From NCBI GenBank assembly GCA_002352285.1, contig DEIC01000098.1, positions 40,363-49,383 of the forward strand: a stretch of 9,021 nt of DNA. The letters are read 5' to 3'. This document shows positions 5,922 through 9,021 of the stretch, piece after piece (the first letter of the stretch is position 1; each line of letters opens with the position of its first letter). Origin of the DNA: Alphaproteobacteria bacterium UBA2784 (GTDB lineage: Bacteria; Pseudomonadota; Alphaproteobacteria; Micropepsales; Micropepsaceae). The notes under the pieces are model-generated. The model saw nothing but the letters and a program-made list of their open reading frames with translations, had not been told where the DNA came from and did not search any database. The position numbers and the translations under genes were made by a program.

Positions 5922-7991
5922 TTACGGCGCTTCGCCCAGCAAGCGCTGCTTCAGGAACATGGCAACTGCCTGACCCATGAAATCGCGGTTCGATTTCTTG
6001 GCAAAGCCATGCCCTTCATCCAGCGCCAGCAAATACCATGGGTCGCCGCCATTGGTGCGCACGGCGGCCACCATCTGCTCGGCTTCGCTGGCGGGCACGC
6101 GCGGATCATTCGCGCCCTGAATGACGAACAGGGGCCGCGTGATGCGTGACGCGTTGGTGAGCGGCGAGATGTTCATCAGCACTTCGCGCACGGCGGGATC
6201 CCGCTCATCGCCATACTCGACGCGACGCAGATCGCGGCGATAGCCAGCCGTGTTTTCAAGGAAGGTGACGAAATTGCTGATGCCCACGATGCTTACACCG
6301 CCAGCCAGCCGGTCGTTGTAGTTGGTGAGCGCCGCATAGACCATGTAGCCGCCATAGGAGCCGCCATAGACCATCACGCGACTGGCATCGAGGTCAGGCT
6401 GGGTGGCAATCCAGTCGAGCAGCGCGCCGATATCCTTGACGGAATCCTCGCGCATGACGCCATTGTCCAGCTCCACATACGATTTGCCGTATCCGGTTGA
6501 GCCGCGCACATTGGGCGAGATCACCGCAATGCCAAGCTGCGTGGTCCAGTACTGAAACGTCGTGGAGAAGCCGGGCCGGTCCTGTGACTCCGGCCCGCCA
6601 TGGATGTAAATGATGACCGGCAATTTGCCGTCGATCCGCGGACGGTAATAGAACGCCGGAATCTGGCGCGGCGCACCATCCACCTGATCGAAGGTGGGGT
6701 AGGTGATCAGCGTCGGCTCAATGAACGTGTCGGGGTTGAGCCCGCCGATCTCGCTCCTGGTCCAGCGCGTCAGCGTATTGGTGCCAAGCTCAATGCTCCA
6801 CACATCGCCGGGCGATGAAGGCGTATTGAGCGTCAGCCCGATGCGGCTGCCATCTGCGTTGAACGACATGCCGCCCAGAATGCCGATGGGCAATGCCGGG
6901 ATGGCGACATCTGAATTGTCGGAGAGGCGGCGCAGATAGACCTTCGACATGCCGTTGTCATTGACGGCAAAAGCAATCAGCGAACCATCGGGCGAAATGT
7001 CAAACTGCTCGACATCCCAGTTGATGTCGGCCGTCAGGGGCGTAACGCTCCCATCAAAACCATAGCGCGTCAGAACCTGGAACTCGCCTGCCTCATTTGA
7101 AGCGGCAATGATACCCGTGCCATCAGGCGCAAAGCTGGCTCCGGCATATGCAACATTCTTGTCGGTCGGGTTGATCTCGGTCATCGCGCCGGTCGCCAGA
7201 TCAAGCACCCAAAGCGATGATTTCGACACGGACACGGAATTGTCGATCAGCAGTTTGGTGTTGTCGCCCGACACGTCGATCGGTGCCCAGGCTCCTTCGC
7301 GCTCCAGCACGACTTTGCGGTTGATTGCACCCGACGCAATCGTGGTCATGTCGAGCGTAACGATCTTGTAAACCGGGCTGTCAGCCGTGGCGACAGACCA
7401 GGCGAGCAGCTTGCCGTCATCCGACCACGCAAGGCCGGTATTGCGCGTGCCCGGTTCGGAAAGACGCGTTTCCTTGCCCGTGGCATCATCAACGTAATAG
7501 ATCTGGAAATACTCGTCGCCACCGGTGTCGCGCACATAGATGTAGCCTTTGGCATCGGCCGTGCGCGGATAGCCGCCGCCTGCAACCGGCTCGGCAAAGA
7601 AGGTCATCTGCTGGCGTGCGCCCATCGGCGTTTCAATGCGATGAAGCTGGGCCGTCTCGCCAAAGCGCGTGGAGATGATGATGTCGCCATCCGGCGCCCA
7701 GCCCTGAAAGGCAGCCGAGCGCGCGTTCTGATACTTCCGCAGATCTTCGACCACACTGTCGGGGATTTCGGGGATACCCTCCATCACCAGCTGCCCGCGC
7801 TGGACGCGGCCATTGGCGGCGGCCTCGGGGGCAGGAGCGGCTTCCGGCGCAGCTTCCGGTGCGGGCGCCGGAGGAGCCTCTGTTGCGGCCGGAGGCGCTG
7901 GCGGAAAAAGAATCGGCGCGCCGAAATAGGCGCCGGCCGCACCAACCGCCAGCGAAACAACGGCGGTCAGCGCAAGAGTAGCACGTGACAT
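5922..7991 (-). CDS. exported S9-family (prolyl oligopeptidase superfamily) serine peptidase
   Basis: With the start at 7991 the protein has 689 residues. A hydrophobic N-terminus (5-28) is a signal peptide or membrane anchor, with an AGA site ending at residue 21. A Pro/Ala/Glu-rich linker (29-60) then leads to a beta-propeller domain (about 90-430) with repeated SPDG-type blades such as FAPDG (287-291) and ISPDGSLIAF (332-341). The C-terminal alpha/beta-hydrolase domain (about 440-689) has HGGP (464-467) for the oxyanion region, NVRGSTGYGKSY (494-505), the nucleophile motif GGSYGGYM (543-550, S545), D629 in IQGANDPRVP, and H661 in DEGHGF. This is the S9 acylaminoacyl-peptidase/dipeptidyl-peptidase type, which cleaves short peptides that can enter the propeller tunnel. 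The location is periplasmic or membrane-anchored. It follows DoxX by 79 bases and precedes the small membrane-protein gene by 11. A start at 8048 would add 19 hydrophilic residues ahead of the signal sequence and lacks a binding site. Confidence 0.92.
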   Translation of the reverse strand: MSRATLALTAVVSLAVGAAGAYFGAPILFPPAPPAATEAPPAPAPEAAPEAAPAPEAAANGRVQRGQLVMEGIPEIPDSVVEDLRKYQNARSAAFQGWAPDGDIIISTRFGETAQLHRIETPMGARQQMTFFAEPVAGGGYPRTADAKGYIYVRDTGGDEYFQIYYVDDATGKETRLSEPGTRNTGLAWSDDGKLLAWSVATADSPVYKIVTLDMTTIASGAINRKVVLEREGAWAPIDVSGDNTKLLIDNSVSVSKSSLWVLDLATGAMTEINPTDKNVAYAGASFAPDGTGIIAASNEAGEFQVLTRYGFDGSVTPLTADINWDVEQFDISPDGSLIAFAVNDNGMSKVYLRRLSDNSDVAIPALPIGILGGMSFNADGSRIGLTLNTPSSPGDVWSIELGTNTLTRWTRSEIGGLNPDTFIEPTLITYPTFDQVDGAPRQIPAFYYRPRIDGKLPVIIYIHGGPESQDRPGFSTTFQYWTTQLGIAVISPNVRGSTGYGKSYVELDNGVMREDSVKDIGALLDWIATQPDLDASRVMVYGGSYGGYMVYAALTNYNDRLAGGVSIVGISNFVTFLENTAGYRRDLRRVEYGDERDPAVREVLMNISPLTNASRITRPLFVIQGANDPRVPASEAEQMVAAVRTNGGDPWYLLALDEGHGFAKKSNRDFMGQAVAMFLKQRLLGEAP

Positions 7992-7997
7992 GGTTAA

Positions 7998-8002
7998 CCC
8001 CC
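7998..8002 (-). promoter_or_regulatory. ribosome binding site fixing the peptidase start at 7991
   Basis: On the minus strand GGGGG at 8002-7998 lies six bases before the ATG at 7991, directly ahead of the signal sequence. The last G overlaps a GTTAAC palindrome (7993-7998). This favours 7991 over the longer reading from 8048. Confidence 0.6.
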
Positions 8003-8070
8003 AAAATGAACTGCGGCGGGCAACGTGCCCGACCCGCGCGCGGTCCACAAGTCACGAAAGGGGGAGACGC

Positions 8071-8535
8071 TCAGCCTTCCCGCCGCGGCATCCAAAGCCG
8101 GTCAAGGGCAAGGTTGCCGCCGCCATGAGACATCAGGTCCAGCGCCAGACCGAACCAGAGAATATGGGTCGGCCAGCCATCGGGAACGGTGAACTGGATG
8201 ACGACTGTCATGACCGCAAGGCCGAGCGCGACGTATCGCGTGAAGAGGCCAAGCACCAGAAGCACCGGCAGGATCACTTCGGCCAGGGCGGCGAGATGCG
8301 CCGAGACCACCGGGAAGGGAAAGCCGAACTCATCTTCAAAGAGAAGAACGGCGATGGGTGAAATCTCGAACGGAAAACTCTCCCATTTGAGCACGCCCGA
8401 GCGCCAGAACGGCACAGCAAGCGCAATGCGCATCACAAGAAGCGTCAGCGCAGCGGGGAACATTCCAATCAGATGATCGCCGCGCGCAACGAGGTGGGTG
8501 ATGCGGGCGACAATGCCCGTCTGGGCCGATTGCAT
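8071..8535 (-). CDS. DoxX-family membrane protein, likely part of a bufferin/Hvf operon
   Basis: This 154-residue protein has the DoxX layout of about four membrane helices: 27-44, 79-97, 101-116 and 122-136. The conserved-looking segment RIALAVPFWRSGVLKW (36-51) falls around the end of helix one. Helix two, HLAALAEVILPVLLVLGLFTR, carries E86, typical of the family, and the chain ends in a short basic tail. DoxX proteins sit in the inner membrane, often next to redox or metal-peptide genes, but their molecular task is not settled. AGGAG at 8546-8542 lies six bases before the ATG. Its start is 15 bases after the stop of the DUF2063 gene, so they share a transcript. In many proteobacteria DoxX is the last gene of the DUF2282-DUF692-DUF2063-DoxX operon for copper-binding modified peptides, and this pairing is the main reason for assigning the role. 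Confidence 0.88.
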   Translation of the reverse strand: MQSAQTGIVARITHLVARGDHLIGMFPAALTLLVMRIALAVPFWRSGVLKWESFPFEISPIAVLLFEDEFGFPFPVVSAHLAALAEVILPVLLVLGLFTRYVALGLAVMTVVIQFTVPDGWPTHILWFGLALDLMSHGGGNLALDRLWMPRREG

Positions 8536-8550
8536 AAGTTGCTCCTGCGA

Positions 8551-9021
8551 TTACTGCGGTGAGAGAATGTCTGCCACCGCGCCTGCACCAAACAGGCGGG
8601 CGAGGGCAGAGGGAAAGTCCAGCGCGGGATCGGCGGCACCTGCCGCTTCTGCGGCATCGCCAAGCGCGGCGCCTGTCTTGAGCGCTGAGAAGAACACATG
8701 CTCGCCCGGCGAGATGACCGTCACCCGCACCGACAGTTCAGGCCGCGTGATGAGGCCGCATTCTGCCGATGCCAGGCTGCGCGGCGGCGGATCGCCGGGC
8801 GCGCGATTATCGAGAAAGATCGTGACGGCCGGAAAAGGTGATGCAGTCAAGACCGCCGCCGGGTGAAACCGCAGCCGGACATGTTCCAGCGCATCGGACG
8901 CAATCGCACCCAGCCGCGCAATATCAATCGCAGGCAGATCTTGCGCATGCGTCGCTTCGGCATGGGCGTATTCAACACGTGTGACATCAGGAACGAAGGG
9001 ATGGCGCGCGACATGCTCTGA
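8551..9021 (-). CDS. hvfC: DUF2063 / HvfC-BufC family protein, N-terminus cut by right window edge
   Basis: The minus strand is open from the window edge to the TAA at 8553-8551, giving 156 residues of a C-terminal part; full family members are about 250 residues. It begins SEHVARHPFVPDVTRVEYAH, matching the DUF2063 pattern of a His-Pro segment followed by a Leu/Val-rich, Glu-containing helix. Further on is RLRFHPAAVLTASPFPAVTI, the family's central strands, then the acidic/Ala-rich helical end. A reading that starts at the TTG at 8850 is an artefact of starting inside this frame. HvfC/BufC proteins partner the DUF692 iron enzyme (HvfB/BufB) that modifies cysteines of a small precursor peptide, producing a copper-binding product (established for the Hvf/bufferin family). 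The 15-base gap to DoxX supports that operon. The DUF692 and precursor genes should lie upstream, beyond 9021. Confidence 0.82.
   Translation of the reverse strand, partial: SEHVARHPFVPDVTRVEYAHAEATHAQDLPAIDIARLGAIASDALEHVRLRFHPAAVLTASPFPAVTIFLDNRAPGDPPPRSLASAECGLITRPELSVRVTVISPGEHVFFSALKTGAALGDAAEAAGAADPALDFPSALARLFGAGAVADILSPQ

Noticed and set aside
8017..8031. CGGGCA-ACG-TGCCCG hairpin between DoxX and the peptidase as a terminator
   Set aside because: The stem is only six pairs and has no T-run on either strand, so it is not supported as an intrinsic terminator.
7992..8048. Longer start for the S9 peptidase at 8048
   Set aside because: It adds 19 charged residues ahead of the signal sequence; the ATG at 7991 has a G-run binding site at proper spacing.

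Overview
The window looks like chromosomal DNA of an aerobic, high-GC alphaproteobacterium. A Caulobacterales/Maricaulales/Hyphomonadaceae-type organism is my inference, from GC-rich codon use, a DUF2063 (HvfC/BufC)-DoxX gene pair, a membrane-bound LytTR regulator, a large secreted S9 peptidase and a mosaic palindromic intergenic element. No rRNA, tRNA, CRISPR array, transposase or phage gene is visible. Coding density is high and the largest gene-free gap is about 245 bp (2992-3236), filled mostly by a palindromic element.

Layout, left to right. (1) A TonB/TolA-like single-pass membrane protein on the minus strand runs off the left edge (746 to <1). (2) Divergent from it is a plus-strand cluster: a one-domain VOC (glyoxalase/extradiol dioxygenase fold) protein (846-1427), a 434-residue alpha/beta hydrolase whose ATG directly follows the VOC stop (1428-2732), and a 71-residue HMA copper-chaperone-like protein (2776-2991). 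(3) A dense palindromic element (3009-3160) lies between convergent genes. (4) An acyltransferase-3 membrane protein (minus, 3237-4430) is divergent from a membrane-anchored LytTR transcription regulator (plus, 4532-5344). They share a 101-bp intergenic region with two short inverted repeats. (5) A minus-strand run covers the rest. In transcription order it is a DUF2063/HvfC-type protein entering from the right edge (>9021-8551), a DoxX membrane protein (8535-8071), an exported S9 prolyl-oligopeptidase-family peptidase (7991-5922) and a small four-helix membrane protein (5910-5350).

How the genes may work together. The DUF2063-DoxX pair is the usual tail of operons making DUF692 (MNIO)-modified, copper-binding 'bufferin/Hvf' peptides. 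The precursor and DUF692 genes would be expected just beyond the right edge. With the HMA protein this gives a weak copper-handling theme, although the two sets are about 5.5 kb apart on opposite strands. The VOC and hydrolase genes form a tightly coupled pair that resembles the ring-cleavage dioxygenase plus hydrolase logic of aromatic degradation, but the substrate cannot be read from sequence. The LytTR/acyltransferase arrangement suggests local control of a surface-glycan or lipid acyl modification.

Nothing here is clearly an undescribed system. The best leads are the possible peptidase/membrane-protein extension of the bufferin-type operon, the mosaic palindromic element, and the TonB-like protein with an acidic linker and an unassigned C-terminal domain.
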